Shown: positions 1-13,476 of the stretch, one piece after another
Layout of the letters: each line of letters starts with the position of its first letter
Position numbering within the stretch: the first letter of the stretch is position 1
NCBI RefSeq assembly: GCF_029255125.1
Contig: NZ_JAPUVR010000107.1
Span: forward strand, 1-47,764
Direction: 5' to 3'
DNA from: Accumulibacter sp.
GTDB taxonomy: Bacteria > Pseudomonadota > Gammaproteobacteria > Burkholderiales > Rhodocyclaceae
Length of the DNA stretch: 47,764 nucleotides
The notes under the pieces: generated by a model
What the model saw: the letters and a program-made list of their open reading frames with translations, nothing else
Told to the model about the DNA's origin: nothing
Databases searched by the model: none
Position numbers and translations under genes: made by a program

Positions 1-31
1 CTTCTTCCTCGCGAAAAAGAGATTCAGTCAT
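1..31 (-). CDS. Start of an unidentified gene (5' fragment)
   Basis: An ATG on the minus strand at 31 opens a frame that runs off the left edge of the window, encoding MTESLFREEE. A TATAAT box lies about 31 bases upstream, and a purine-rich GGACGG lies about 12 bases before the ATG, so this looks like a genuine gene start and not read-through from the DUF4149 gene. Ten residues are too few to assign a family. Confidence 0.35.
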   Translation of the reverse strand, partial: MTESLFREEE

Positions 32-61
32 CGCCAGAAACCGTCCGTAGTTGACATTGTC

Positions 62-67
62 ATTATA
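62..67 (-). promoter_or_regulatory. -10 box TATAAT for the gene starting at 31
   Basis: The minus strand reads a perfect TATAAT here, about 30 bases before the ATG at 31. No good -35 hexamer is seen 16-18 bases upstream. A small palindrome (GACATTGTC) overlaps the expected transcription start and could be an operator; this is inference. Confidence 0.35.
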
Positions 68-144
68 CCCTGCGTCCCACGTTCCCGGAGGGTAGGCTCG
101 GGATTTTTTCACAGCCTCTCAGGCTGGCGCCACGCGTGCTCGGT

Positions 145-612
145 CTAGCGGGCGCCGCCGCGTAGCGTGCTGCCGACCAGGAGAAGGCCGAGCACGCTCT
201 GGACAAGGTAGAGGATGCTGGATACGCCGTGCCATGTGGCAAAACGATTGCGCAGAACGCTTTCCATCACCTCGCGCGGCAGGGCATCGGCCTTGATCTG
301 GGCGAGCAGCGGTTGAATGCCGAAAAGGCTGACTGCGGTGAGCAGCAACATCAGCAGAATCAGCCAGAAGTTCCAGCGCTTGAAGCTTATTGCACCGAAG
401 CGCAGCAAGCTGAAAAGCAGCAGGTAGCTGCCACAGGCAAGGCCGACCCAGCCCATCAGTTCGAACAGCCGGCCGGCCAATGCACCGGCTAGCGGACGAT
501 CATGTGCGAGGGTCGCGAAGAGCGTTGGCGCGGCGAGATAGCCGATCGCCCAGAGACCACCGACCCAGAAGGTCAGCGCCACTTCGTAAAGAGCGGCTGC
601 CAAGCGGCGCAT
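145..612 (-). CDS. DUF4149 membrane protein
   Basis: A 155-residue protein with four hydrophobic segments (about 7-30, 50-70, 80-100 and 130-150), predicted to lie in the inner membrane. The pattern fits DUF4149 (TMEM205-like), a family of unknown function often found just after greA in betaproteobacteria. It follows greA on the same strand with a gap of about 106 bases, so it is probably the last gene of a carA-carB-greA-DUF4149 unit. The family call rests on hydrophobic pattern and position; no catalytic motif is visible. Confidence 0.75.
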   Translation of the reverse strand: MRRLAAALYEVALTFWVGGLWAIGYLAAPTLFATLAHDRPLAGALAGRLFELMGWVGLACGSYLLLFSLLRFGAISFKRWNFWLILLMLLLTAVSLFGIQPLLAQIKADALPREVMESVLRNRFATWHGVSSILYLVQSVLGLLLVGSTLRGGAR

Positions 613-718
613 CGCGTCTAGCCTTGGTCAGCCAACGCGGAAAAGGGAGCGGCGGCCGTGCGGGCGCTTGCCGTTCACCTTGTCGAGACGCCTCGCCAGC
701 TGGCGGTCGACGGACACC

Positions 719-1195
719 TCATTCATAGCGTACGTCGATCACTTCGTACTCGCGAATTCCGCCCGGTGCCTGCACCTCGGCGATGTCGCCAGCGAACTTG
801 CCGATCAGCGCGCGGGCGATCGGTGAATTGACCGAGATCTTGCCGGCCTTGATGTCGGCTTCGTCCTCGCCAACGATCTGGTAGCTGACGCGTGCTCCCG
901 AATCCTGATCCTCCAGGTCGAGCGTTGCGCCGAAAACACAGCGACCATCCGCGTCGAGCAACTTCGGATCGATGATTTGTGCGTTCGCCAGCTTGCTTTC
1001 GACTTCCTTGATGCGTCCCTCGATGAAGCCTTGCCTTTCCTTGGCGGCGTCGTATTCGGCGTTCTCCGACAGGTCGCCGTGCGAGCGCGCCTCGGCGATC
1101 GCGGAAATTGCCCGGGGTCGCTCGACGGTCTTCAGGTGGTGCAGTTCGGCGCGCAGCCGCTCGGCGCCGTTGACGGTCAGAGGAATCTTGTTCAT
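719..1195 (-). CDS. greA: Transcription elongation factor GreA
   Basis: A 158-residue protein, the normal GreA length. Residues 1-75 form the antiparallel coiled coil with the acidic tip sequence [16 protein letters not shown] (about 40-55), which inserts into the RNA polymerase secondary channel and stimulates transcript cleavage in backtracked complexes. Residues 80-158 are the FKBP-like C-terminal domain, including the [10 protein letters not shown] motif. The start has a GAAGAA purine stretch 5 bases upstream. It lies 70 bases after carB on the same strand; carAB-greA is a common betaproteobacterial arrangement. Confidence 0.97.
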   Translation of the reverse strand: MNKIPLTVNGAERLRAELHHLKTVERPRAISAIAEARSHGDLSENAEYDAAKERQGFIEGRIKEVESKLANAQIIDPKLLDADGRCVFGATLDLEDQDSGARVSYQIVGEDEADIKAGKISVNSPIARALIGKFAGDIAEVQAPGGIREYEVIDVRYE

Positions 1196-1265
1196 ATCGT
1201 TCTTCGCCAGCAGCAGAGCCGATGTGCCCGTGGGTACGCTCGGCCCTGGACAGGGTTGAGGTTGA

Positions 1266-4464
<3,199 letters not shown>

Positions 4465-4472
<8 letters not shown>

Positions 4473-5616
4473 GTGGTGCCCTGTGGTCTTGCATCATCTT
4501 GACGAAGCGGTCGAACAGCTGCGCGATGTCGTGCGGTCCGGGGCTGGCTTCCGGATGCCCCTGAAACGAAAATGCCGGCACGTCGGTACGCGCGATTCCC
4601 TGCAACGATCCGTCGAACAGCGAAACGTGGGTCGGCACGAGCGTGTCTGGCAGCGTCTGGCTGTCGACCGCAAAGCCGTGGTTCTGGCTGGTGATCAGGA
4701 CCTGCCCGCTGTGCAGATCCTTGACCGGGTGGTTGGCGCCATGGTGGCCAAACTTCATCTTGACCGTGCTTGCGCCGGAAGCGAGCGCCAGCAACTGGTG
4801 GCCGAGGCAGATTCCGAAGACCGGAACACGCTCGGCAAGAATCTGGCGAATCGCAGCGATCGCGTAGTCACAAGGTTCCGGGTCACCCGGGCCATTCGAG
4901 AGAAAGACGCCATCCGGCCGGTAGGCGAGGGCTTCGGCTGCCGAAGTCCGCGCCGGCACGACAGTTACCCGACACCCGCGTGCAGCCAACATGCGCAGGA
5001 TGTTGTGCTTGACGCCGAAATCGTAGGCGACGACATGCTTCTGTGCTGGCGGCGGCGGACGGTAACCATCACCGAGCGCCCATTCAGCTTCGCTCCACTC
5101 GTAAGGCGCCGCCACACTGACGACCTTGGCGAGATCCATTCCGGCAAGTCCGGGAAAGGCGCGCGCCTGCTCGATCGCCCGCTGCGCATCGAGCTCGCCG
5201 GCCATGATGCAGCCTGCTTGCGCACCGCGCTCGCGCAGAATTCGCGTCAACCTGCGTGTATCGATTCCGGCGATCGCGACCAGGCCGTGCGCCTGCAGGT
5301 AAGCCGGTAGCGTCTGCTGCATGCGCCAGTTGGCGGCGCGTACCGGCAGGTCGCGAATGATCAGGCCAGCCGCGTAGTTGGCGCGTGATTCGAAGTCTTC
5401 CGCATTGCAACCGACATTGCCAATGTGCGGATAGGTGAGGGTGACGATCTGGCGGCAGTACGAGGGATCAGTAAGGATCTCCTGATAGCCGGTCATCGCT
5501 GTGTTGAAGACAACCTCACCACTGGTATTGCCTTCCGCCCCAAGCGACTGGCCCTGGAATACCGTGCCATCGGCCAAGGCAAGAAGAGCAGGCGCAAGTG
5601 TGGGTAACAAGGACAC
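4465..5616 (-). CDS. carA: Carbamoyl phosphate synthase small (glutaminase) subunit
   Basis: A 383-residue protein beginning [19 protein letters not shown] chose the GTG start because AGGAG lies 7 bases upstream and the N-terminus then matches the family; an in-frame ATG 81 bases earlier adds a non-conserved extension and lies in the leader hairpin. Residues 1-150 are the CPSase small-chain domain ([14 protein letters not shown]). The C-terminal half is a class I glutamine amidotransferase with nucleophile Cys in [10 protein letters not shown] and a conserved [10 protein letters not shown] containing the His/Glu pair. It hydrolyses glutamine and channels ammonia to CarB. Confidence 0.97.
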
Positions 5617-5671
5617 GCAAGACTCCTGTCGATACCGCGATTGAATGCCTTGCCTGCCCGATTTTGTGGAC

Positions 5672-5709
5672 ACACAAGAAAAGCGGGAAGACCGCATGGT
5701 CCTCCCGCT
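5672..5709 (-). terminator. Terminator-like hairpin in the carA leader
   Basis: On the minus strand, 5709-5698 pairs with 5693-5682 in 11 of 12 positions around a 4-base loop, followed directly by TTTTCTT. This has the form of an intrinsic terminator. It lies between the end of the sensor kinase gene (5831) and carA (5616), and downstream of a TATAAT box at 5731-5736. It may end kinase transcripts, or act as an attenuator of car transcripts starting about 15 bases before the stem. The second role is inference. Confidence 0.65.
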
Positions 5710-5730
5710 CGGGTCGTGGCAAGCTGGCCG

Positions 5731-5736
5731 ATTATA
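5731..5736 (-). promoter_or_regulatory. -10 box TATAAT upstream of carAB
   Basis: A perfect TATAAT on the minus strand, about 115 bases before the carA GTG. The -35 region (about 5754-5761) is weak. No other convincing -10 lies between the hairpin and carA, so this is the best candidate car promoter. Transcription would start near 5724, leaving a leader of about 110 bases with the hairpin near its 5' end. Confidence 0.5.
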
Positions 5737-5830
5737 CCCGAGCAGGGCGTCCTGTTGGACACTTTGCCCTGGCCGACGTGGGTGCGCTGGCTGGGCATGA
5801 GACTGTCTGGGCGCACACGGGTGTCGGCTC

Positions 5831-8377
5831 CTAGGCGGCCATGGCGCCGCGTACGAAGCGCTCGATTTCGGGTTTCAGGCGACTCATCTCCTGGCTCAGG
5901 ATGCCGCCGAGGTGCTCACAGCGGGGCCAGTCGACCTGGCCGTCGAGTGGCTTTGCGCTCCGTTCGAGATCGAGAGCAAACCGTCTTGCTTTCTCAGCGT
6001 GGAACATGGCGAGAAGGCTCTTCAGGGTATGCGCTGCCAGCGAGAGTTGCGCCGCATCCTTGGCGCGCAGGTGGGAGCGGATGCGCGCCAGATGCTGGTC
6101 CCACTCGGCAAGCAGCATGCGGGCCATGGTGAGCAGTAGATCGTTGTCGCCCAGATCGCGGGCAGCCGCCCCAAGGTCGAGCGAAGTGGCGGAGAGCAAG
6201 CTTTCGGGTGGAGCGAGTGTTGGCCCTTGGCTGCTGTCCCGGCCGAGCGAGCGATCGATCGCCGCGTAGAGCTCCTGCGCCTTGATGGGTTTGGCAACAT
6301 AGTCGTTCATTCCGGCGCGCAGGCAGCGGTCGCGGTCGCCTTCCATTGCGTTGGCGGTCATCGCGATGATGCAGACCGAGGTGAACTGATCGGAAATGAC
6401 CCAACTGCGCCTCATTTCACGGGCGCGAATCGACTCCGTCGCCTCGATCCCGCCCATCACCGGCATCTGCATGTCCATCAGGATGAGATCGAATTTTTTC
6501 TGCTCGAAGTACTCGACCGCCTCTTCGCCGTTGTTGGCCAAGGTGATCCGGTAGCCGCGTTTCTCGAGCAAGCGGCGCGCCAGTTCCTGGTTGACCGGAT
6601 TGTCTTCGACGAGCAGGACCTCGAGGCTGCGCGGTTGCTCGTCCACCAGGTGCGCGTCGAAGTCGAACGGGGCAAGGATAGCTTGGCTATCGCCTGCACC
6701 GGCAACCAGTTGTAGCGCCGCGATCAGATCCTCGGGCGCGATCGGCTTGACCAGATGGGTGACCCCCGACAGGTGGCGTAGACGCTCGAGATCCTGGCGT
6801 TGCTGCTCGGTCGTCAACAGGACGATCAGCTTTTCGCGACATGAACCGCCTCGCCACGCTTCGGTGAGCGTCAGGCCAGCGGGTGCGCGCATCGAGGCGT
6901 CGACGAGGACATAATCGTAAGCTTGCACGCCTGCCCGTGCCTGCTCGATTGCCGCCGGTGCGGCCGGTGGGTCGCCGACGACCGATGCTGCGATGCCGAT
7001 CTCTTGCAGGACATCGGCCAACTGCTGGGCAACGATCGGGTGCCCGACGAGCAGCAAGGCGCGTTGACCGCGGTAGCGCTCGATGCGGCGAGGGTTGGCC
7101 GTCGCCGGTTCGACGCCGACCCGACAGGTGAAATAGAAGCTTGAGCCTTGTCCTTCGACGCTGTCCAGCCAGAGACGGCCGCCCATCAACTGGACAAGAT
7201 GCGTACAGATCGTCAGACCTAGTCCGGTGCCGCCGAAACGCCGGGTAGTCGAGTCGTCAGCCTGAGAAAACGCATCAAAGATGGCACTCTGCCGGGCCAG
7301 CGGAATGCCGATACCGGTGTCACGCACAGTGAAGCGGAGAACGGCAGAGGTCGCTGCGCTGCTGTCAAGCGTGGCGGAAACCTGGATGTCACCTGCCTGT
7401 GTGAACTTGATTGCATTGCCGACCAGATTGGCGAGCACCTGGCGCAGGCGTGCCGGATCGCCGATCGCTCTCGGTGGAAGGTTTGACGCCAGCGTCACGA
7501 TCAGTTCGAGACCCTTGCGGTGCGCGGTCACCGCCTGCGCGCGCGCGACCTCGAAAACCAGGCTGGGCAGGGAAAATGGAACCTCCTCGAAATGCAGCTT
7601 GCCGGCTTCGATTTTCGAGAAGTCGAGAATGTCGTTGACGATCGCAAGCAGCGATTCCGCGGACGACTTGACCGTCTTCAGATAGTGTCGCTGTTCGGGA
7701 TCGAGGCGGGTGTCGAGCGCCAGGTCGGTCATGCCGATGATTCCGTTCATCGGTGTTCGAATCTCGTGGCTCATGTTGGCGAGGAAGGTGCCGCGTGCGC
7801 GGTTCGCTGCTTCGGCCGATTCCTTGGCGACCAGCGCCGCCTCCTCGGCCTGCTTGAAATCGGTAATGTCGCGTTGCAGGATGAGCAGCCGCGAGGGCTC
7901 GCCGCGTTCATTGCGCGCAGCGATGCGTCCTTTGACCAGCAGCCATTTCCAGGCAGTGCTCTTGGTCCGCAGGCGGCACGTTGTCTGGAAGATCGCGGAG
8001 GCGTTCTGGTTATGGGCGGCGACCGCTGCATCGAAGCGTCTGAGGTCTTCTGGGTGAGCCAGGCTGCGCCAGGCGACGATGGTGTCGGGGATCTCGCCTT
8101 CGGAGAAGGCGAGCAGCTTCTTCCAACGGCGTCCCGACTCGATGCGCCCGCTGTCCAGATGCCAGTCGGAGAACGCATCGCCCGACAGATCGGCCTGCAC
8201 GGTGCGCAAGCGCGCATAGCGGGTGAGCAGGTCGTCGGCCGCTTCGAGCACACGCGTAAGGCGCGCGGCGGCCTGTGCATCGTGCGCGGCCAGCGAGCGC
8301 ATCAACTGCACGAGCGCATTCTCCGGGTCATCGCCGAGCACGCCGACCAACTGTCGGGCAAGGTGATGGGCTTTCAT
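5831..8377 (-). CDS. Hybrid sensor histidine kinase (PAS, kinase, two receivers, Hpt)
   Basis: An 848-residue multidomain phosphorelay protein. In order: an N-terminal helical region (1-65), a PAS/PAC domain (about 65-175), HisKA with [12 protein letters not shown] and phosphorylatable His204, HATPase (N box around [11 protein letters not shown]1 DTGIGIP, G2 GGTGLGL, to about 420), a first receiver-like domain (438-560), a second receiver (584-712, Asp635, Lys697), and an Hpt domain (730-848) with His783 in AAHTLKSLL. No membrane segment is seen, so sensing is probably cytoplasmic through PAS. The first receiver keeps an Asp (493) and Lys (544) but lacks the acidic pair near its N-terminus (VGHP in place of VEDN). 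No output regulator gene lies next to it. Confidence 0.93.
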   Translation of the reverse strand: MKAHHLARQLVGVLGDDPENALVQLMRSLAAHDAQAAARLTRVLEAADDLLTRYARLRTVQADLSGDAFSDWHLDSGRIESGRRWKKLLAFSEGEIPDTIVAWRSLAHPEDLRRFDAAVAAHNQNASAIFQTTCRLRTKSTAWKWLLVKGRIAARNERGEPSRLLILQRDITDFKQAEEAALVAKESAEAANRARGTFLANMSHEIRTPMNGIIGMTDLALDTRLDPEQRHYLKTVKSSAESLLAIVNDILDFSKIEAGKLHFEEVPFSLPSLVFEVARAQAVTAHRKGLELIVTLASNLPPRAIGDPARLRQVLANLVGNAIKFTQAGDIQVSATLDSSAATSAVLRFTVRDTGIGIPLARQSAIFDAFSQADDSTTRRFGGTGLGLTICTHLVQLMGGRLWLDSVEGQGSSFYFTCRVGVEPATANPRRIERYRGQRALLLVGHPIVAQQLADVLQEIGIAASVVGDPPAAPAAIEQARAGVQAYDYVLVDASMRAPAGLTLTEAWRGGSCREKLIVLLTTEQQRQDLERLRHLSGVTHLVKPIAPEDLIAALQLVAGAGDSQAILAPFDFDAHLVDEQPRSLEVLLVEDNPVNQELARRLLEKRGYRITLANNGEEAVEYFEQKKFDLILMDMQMPVMGGIEATESIRAREMRRSWVISDQFTSVCIIAMTANAMEGDRDRCLRAGMNDYVAKPIKAQELYAAIDRSLGRDSSQGPTLAPPESLLSATSLDLGAAARDLGDNDLLLTMARMLLAEWDQHLARIRSHLRAKDAAQLSLAAHTLKSLLAMFHAEKARRFALDLERSAKPLDGQVDWPRCEHLGGILSQEMSRLKPEIERFVRGAMAA

Positions 8378-8413
8378 CGCTTACGCCGGTGCGCTCAGCC
8401 GGCGCGCCAGGTT

Positions 8414-9714
<1,301 letters not shown>

Positions 9715-9920
9715 ATCGGGCGAAAGCCTGGGCTAGGTTCTGAATCTGCATGACAAACGCGCTCGGTTGCCAGGTCGGCTGCTGGCCGAGCGCTCGCCTG
9801 ACTTGGCTCGCGTGCAGGTCGCAAGGCGGCGTTTTCACGCGCCTGCACCGCATGCCAGCTGCTGGAGGTATATCATAACCGAAAACCTTTTCTTTATTGT
9901 CAGTCCCTCAAGGCAAGCCG

Positions 9921-10403
9921 ATGAGCAGTTCCGAGAACCTCAAGACCATCGGGTTGAAAGCCACATTGCCGCGCCTCAAGATCCTTGCTCTGTTTGAGAA
10001 GAGTGAGGTTCGCCACCTGTCGGCGGACGACGTGTACCGGCTGTTGCTGGCAGAAAACCTCGACGTGGGCCTGGCTACCGTCTACCGCGTCCTTACCCAG
10101 TTCGAACATGCCGGGCTGCTTGACCGCCACTATTTCGAATCTGGAAAGGCGGTTTTCGAGTTGAGCGCAGGCGAGCATCACGACCATCTCGTTTGTATCG
10201 ACTGCGGCCGGGTCGAGGAGTTCTATGACGACGAGATCGAGTGCCGACAGGCGAAGGTTGCCAGCGAGCGTGGTTTTCGCATTCGTGCCCATGCGCTGCA
10301 TCTTTTCGCCGAATGTAGCAAGACCGATTGTCCGTATCGCGTACAAGGTGCGCAAACGCCGCGCCTACGCTCGTTTGGCAGCGATCGCCAGGACCCACCA
10401 TGA
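9921..10403 (+). CDS. fur: Ferric uptake regulator
   Basis: A 160-residue DNA-binding metalloregulator. The start is the ATG before [19 protein letters not shown], with AAGG upstream; an earlier in-frame start adds eight non-conserved residues. The winged helix spans 1-80. Metal ligands are visible in HHDHL (86-90), CIDC (Cys92, Cys95) and a second pair Cys132/Cys137. It represses iron-uptake genes when loaded with Fe(II). About 20 residues follow the usual CPYR end. Upstream, 9715-9920 is the shared intergenic region with bamE. Confidence 0.97.
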   Translation: MSSSENLKTIGLKATLPRLKILALFEKSEVRHLSADDVYRLLLAENLDVGLATVYRVLTQFEHAGLLDRHYFESGKAVFELSAGEHHDHLVCIDCGRVEEFYDDEIECRQAKVASERGFRIRAHALHLFAECSKTDCPYRVQGAQTPRLRSFGSDRQDPP

Positions 10404-10437
10404 AAGCCTTAGGCGAGCGCTGTCGGCCCTCGCCGAT

Positions 10438-11292
10438 TCACGGTGTCCGCACGTTTGGCGAGACGAATAACCAGGGATCAACCATCGCACCGTTCAGGAT
10501 CACGCTCCAGTGCAGATGCGGACCGGTGGCGCGACCGGTCATGCCGGAACGCGCGACCACCTGATTTTTTTCGACCGGGTCGCCGGGTGCTACGTCGATC
10601 CGATCGAGGTGACAGTACATGCTGAGCAGGCCGTTGCCGTGGTCGACAAGAACGGTCTTGCCGTTGAAGAAGAAATCGCCGATCGCGAGCACGGTGCCAC
10701 GCGCGTTGGCCTTCACCGGCGATCCGGTGGGAACGGCGATATCGAAACCAGCATGTGGCGAACGCGCTTCGCCGTTGAAGTAGCGGCGCACGCCAAACCG
10801 GCCGGTAAGCCGTCCCTCGGCGGGCAGAACAAAGTCAGTATCGGTCTCCGGGGTCGCGCGCCAATGCTGTTTGAGTGCCTGGATGGTCTTCATCTCACCT
10901 TCGACGCGCGCCAGGTCGCTGGCCGACAAGTCTACCTTGCGCGTGTCCTTGAGCGTGATGCGCTGTTCCGGATAGCGCTTGCCGACCACCGGAAAATGCA
11001 CGCTGCGCGCTTCTCCGCTGGCTTCGACGACGCGCAACTCGTGTGTGGCGACTGGCGTGTCAAGCGCCAGACCGACGATCGCAACCCATTGGCCATGGTC
11101 AGCGGCAACCAGAACCGCTTGTTCGCCGAGCCACGCGCGCGGTTGCGGAATGCCGGGCGCGAGCGGCCCGAGCGCAACCAGCGCGACACCTCCCGGCACG
11201 CTGGCGGCCCGGGGCAGCGCGGCTGCTGCAGGAGCCGTCAGAATCTGCGCCAGGATGATCAGAGGAGCGAGCAACGCCGCGTGTGAGCGCAT
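10438..11292 (-). CDS. M23-family metallopeptidase (LytM-type)
   Basis: A 284-residue exported protein with a signal peptide (about 1-26, ending PAAAA). The C-terminal M23 domain (about 160-284) has all expected zinc and catalytic residues: His180 and Asp184 in SPHAGFDIA, and HLHW with His259 and His261. Such enzymes cleave, or regulate cleavage of, peptidoglycan cross-bridges in the periplasm. The start was chosen as the ATG giving a clean signal peptide; a longer upstream frame overlaps the preceding gene. It begins 19 bases after the YpfJ-like gene on the same strand. Confidence 0.9.
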   Translation of the reverse strand: MRSHAALLAPLIILAQILTAPAAAALPRAASVPGGVALVALGPLAPGIPQPRAWLGEQAVLVAADHGQWVAIVGLALDTPVATHELRVVEASGEARSVHFPVVGKRYPEQRITLKDTRKVDLSASDLARVEGEMKTIQALKQHWRATPETDTDFVLPAEGRLTGRFGVRRYFNGEARSPHAGFDIAVPTGSPVKANARGTVLAIGDFFFNGKTVLVDHGNGLLSMYCHLDRIDVAPGDPVEKNQVVARSGMTGRATGPHLHWSVILNGAMVDPWLFVSPNVRTP

Positions 11293-11311
11293 TGTCAACA
11301 CGGCAGAAGTG

Positions 11312-12178
11312 TTACAGTGCCGCGGTCGAGAAGGTGTCGCACTGACGCACATCGCCGCTTTCCATGCCGCGCTTGAACCAGCGAACACGCTGCTCGGACG
11401 AACCGTGCGTGAAGGATTCCGGGACGATCTGGCCGCGCGTTTGCCGCTGCAGGCGGTCGTCGCCAATGGCCGAGGCGGCGGTCAGCGCCTGTTCGGCTTC
11501 ACCGGGTTCGAGGATCTTTTTCATGCTGTCCGCCCGGTGTCCCCAGACGCCGGCAAAGCAGTCAGCCTGCAGTTCCAGCCGCACCGACAGCGCGTTGGCG
11601 GCGGCCTGGTTGCCACTGCGCTGCTGCGCCCGGTGGACCTTTTCGGAAATGCCGAGCAGGTTCTGCACGTGGTGGCCGACTTCGTGTGCAATCACGTAAG
11701 CCTGCGCGAATTCGCCCGGCGCGTGAAAACGCTCGCGCAGGTCACGGTAGAACGAGAGGTCGATATAGACCTTCTGATCTGATGGACAATAGAAAGGTCC
11801 CATGGCCGACTGCCCGGTGCCGCAGGCGGTCGGTGTTGCCCCGCTGAACAGCACCAGTCGGGGTTCCTGGTAGCGCTTTCCCGCTTCGGCAAAGACCGCT
11901 TGCCAGGTGCTTTCGGTGCTGCCGAGCACTTTCGCGACGAAGACACCCATCTCGTCGTTGGCCGGCGGTCGCGTCGCCGGGCGACCTTGCGTCGTGGAAC
12001 TGGGGGCATTTGACGCCAGGCCGAGAATCACCGACGGATCGATCCCGAAGAAATAGCCGGCGGCGAGGGCAATGACCAAGGTGCCAATGCCGACGCTGCC
12101 GCGCCCCACGCTGATACCGCCGCCGCCCCCCCGTCGGTCCTCGACGTTCTGGCTTTGCTCCTGATCATCCAAACGCAT
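11312..12178 (-). CDS. ypfJ: YpfJ-type neutral zinc metallopeptidase
   Basis: A 288-residue protein matching the YpfJ/KPN_02809 family. It begins MRLDDQEQSQNVEDRRGGGG, has one membrane segment (about 30-50), and carries the zinc-binding motif HEVGHH at 165-170 with an LELQADCFAGVWGHRAD segment downstream supplying the third ligand. It is predicted to be anchored in the inner membrane with the protease domain outside. The physiological substrate is unknown. It is followed by the M23 peptidase, so these may form a two-gene envelope unit. Confidence 0.92.
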   Translation of the reverse strand: MRLDDQEQSQNVEDRRGGGGGISVGRGSVGIGTLVIALAAGYFFGIDPSVILGLASNAPSSTTQGRPATRPPANDEMGVFVAKVLGSTESTWQAVFAEAGKRYQEPRLVLFSGATPTACGTGQSAMGPFYCPSDQKVYIDLSFYRDLRERFHAPGEFAQAYVIAHEVGHHVQNLLGISEKVHRAQQRSGNQAAANALSVRLELQADCFAGVWGHRADSMKKILEPGEAEQALTAASAIGDDRLQRQTRGQIVPESFTHGSSEQRVRWFKRGMESGDVRQCDTFSTAAL

Positions 12179-12329
12179 TCTTCATCCTTTCAGCGCCTTA
12201 CGACCCTTGTCGATGAGCGCCAATCTTAACTTAACAGAACCCAGTTCGTCCTCACGCGGCGCCAACTAGCGAGGACGCATGAATTGTCGCCCCAATCCGG
12301 TGCTGTGTGTGGTCACCACCGGCTGAATG

Positions 12330-12357
12330 TGCACAAAGTCTGATTTTCGTGCATAAT
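12330..12357 (+). promoter_or_regulatory. Candidate promoter for pit-DUF47
   Basis: A TGCACA hexamer (12330-12335) and CATAAT (12352-12357) are separated by 16 bases, about 55 bases before the pit start. The match is modest. I saw no clear Pho box (paired CTGTCAT-like repeats) in 12179-12412, so phosphate control through PhoB is not supported by the sequence. Confidence 0.3.
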
Positions 12358-12412
12358 CCGCGCACTTTTTACAAGAAGGGGCTGTCGAGGCCCTTACACA
12401 GGAAGGGGGCAT

Positions 12413-13450
12413 ATGGATACTCTCTATTGGTTGGCCGTAGCCACTGTGGTCATTGTATTGTTTTTCGACTACACCAACGGCTTTCACGACGCGGCAAACA
12501 TCGTGGCGACGGTGATTGCTTCGCGCGCCATGACTCCGGTGCAGGCGGTCGTCGTCGTCGGCGTCTTCGAGTTTCTCGGTCCTTTGCTCGGCGGTACGGC
12601 GGTAGCCAATACCATCGGCAAGTTCGTCGACTTATCAACCATTGACAAGCAGCTCGCCGTGCTGATCCTCTTCTGCGGCCTGCTCGGGGCGATCGTCTGG
12701 AACCTGGCGACCTGGTGGCTGGGTATTCCATCGTCCTCATCGCATGCCCTGGTCGGTGGCCTGGCTGGTGCGGTGGTCGCCGCGGTGGGTTCGCAGTACG
12801 TCATCTGGGGTTGGGACCCGCTGATGCAACAAGGCAAGCTGCTTGGCGTGATGAAGGTTCTCGTTTCGCTCTTCGTTTCGCCTTTGCTCGGTTTCTGGGT
12901 CGGCTTTGCCATTCACCGGATCGGTCGCCGGATGCTTGCGGGCGCCCGGCCAACGGCGAACACGACGCTGCGCCGCTTGCAGTTCGTCACCGCAGCCGGC
13001 CTGGCGTTCTCGCACGGCGCCAACGACGCGCAGAAGAGCATGGGCATGCTGACCCTGGTGCTTCTCCTGGGCGGCTTCATTCCGAAATTCGAAGTGCCGT
13101 TCTGGGTCATGCTCGCGTGCGCGATAGCCATCACGCTGGGCATCCTGTCCGGTGGCTGGAGGATCGTCCGCACGCTCGGTTTTGCCATCTACCGCGTTCG
13201 TCCGCTGCACGCCTTCGACTCGCAACTGACCTCGGCCATCCTGATCCTCTCGGCGTCCTATCTGGGTGCGCCGGTGTCGACGACGCACGTCGTGGCCACC
13301 TCGATCATGGGTATCGGCTACTCGGAGCGGCCGCGGGCGGTGCGCTGGAAGAAGGCGAAAGACATCGGCAAAACCTGGCTCTATACCATTCCGGCCTCGG
13401 CGATTACTGCAATCGTCATCTATGCCATAGCCAAAGTCGTCATCGGCTAG
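12413..13450 (+). CDS. pit: Low-affinity inorganic phosphate transporter, Pit family
   Basis: A 345-residue integral membrane protein of the PiT family. The family signatures are present in both halves: FFDYTNGFHDAANIVAT (about 17-33) and FSHGANDAQKSMGM (about 200-213). About ten membrane segments are predicted. It carries metal-phosphate in symport with protons. AGGAAGG lies 7 bases before the ATG. It is followed 26 bases later by a DUF47/PhoU-like gene, the usual partner. In polyphosphate-accumulating bacteria Pit carriers are the main phosphate route; whether this is such an organism is inference. Confidence 0.96.
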   Translation: MDTLYWLAVATVVIVLFFDYTNGFHDAANIVATVIASRAMTPVQAVVVVGVFEFLGPLLGGTAVANTIGKFVDLSTIDKQLAVLILFCGLLGAIVWNLATWWLGIPSSSSHALVGGLAGAVVAAVGSQYVIWGWDPLMQQGKLLGVMKVLVSLFVSPLLGFWVGFAIHRIGRRMLAGARPTANTTLRRLQFVTAAGLAFSHGANDAQKSMGMLTLVLLLGGFIPKFEVPFWVMLACAIAITLGILSGGWRIVRTLGFAIYRVRPLHAFDSQLTSAILILSASYLGAPVSTTHVVATSIMGIGYSERPRAVRWKKAKDIGKTWLYTIPASAITAIVIYAIAKVVIG

Positions 13451-13476
13451 ACCAAAACCCACCTCAGGAGATAACT

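Noticed and set aside
108-124. Small hairpin (CAGCCT-CTC-AGGCTG) after the DUF4149 gene as a terminator.
   Set aside because: In the direction of the gene it is followed by an A-run, not a T-run; the T-run lies on the wrong side for minus-strand transcription.
12715-13476. N-terminal extension of the DUF47 frame through pit.
   Set aside because: The frame is open by chance in another frame of pit; the conserved protein starts at 13477 with AGGAG in front.
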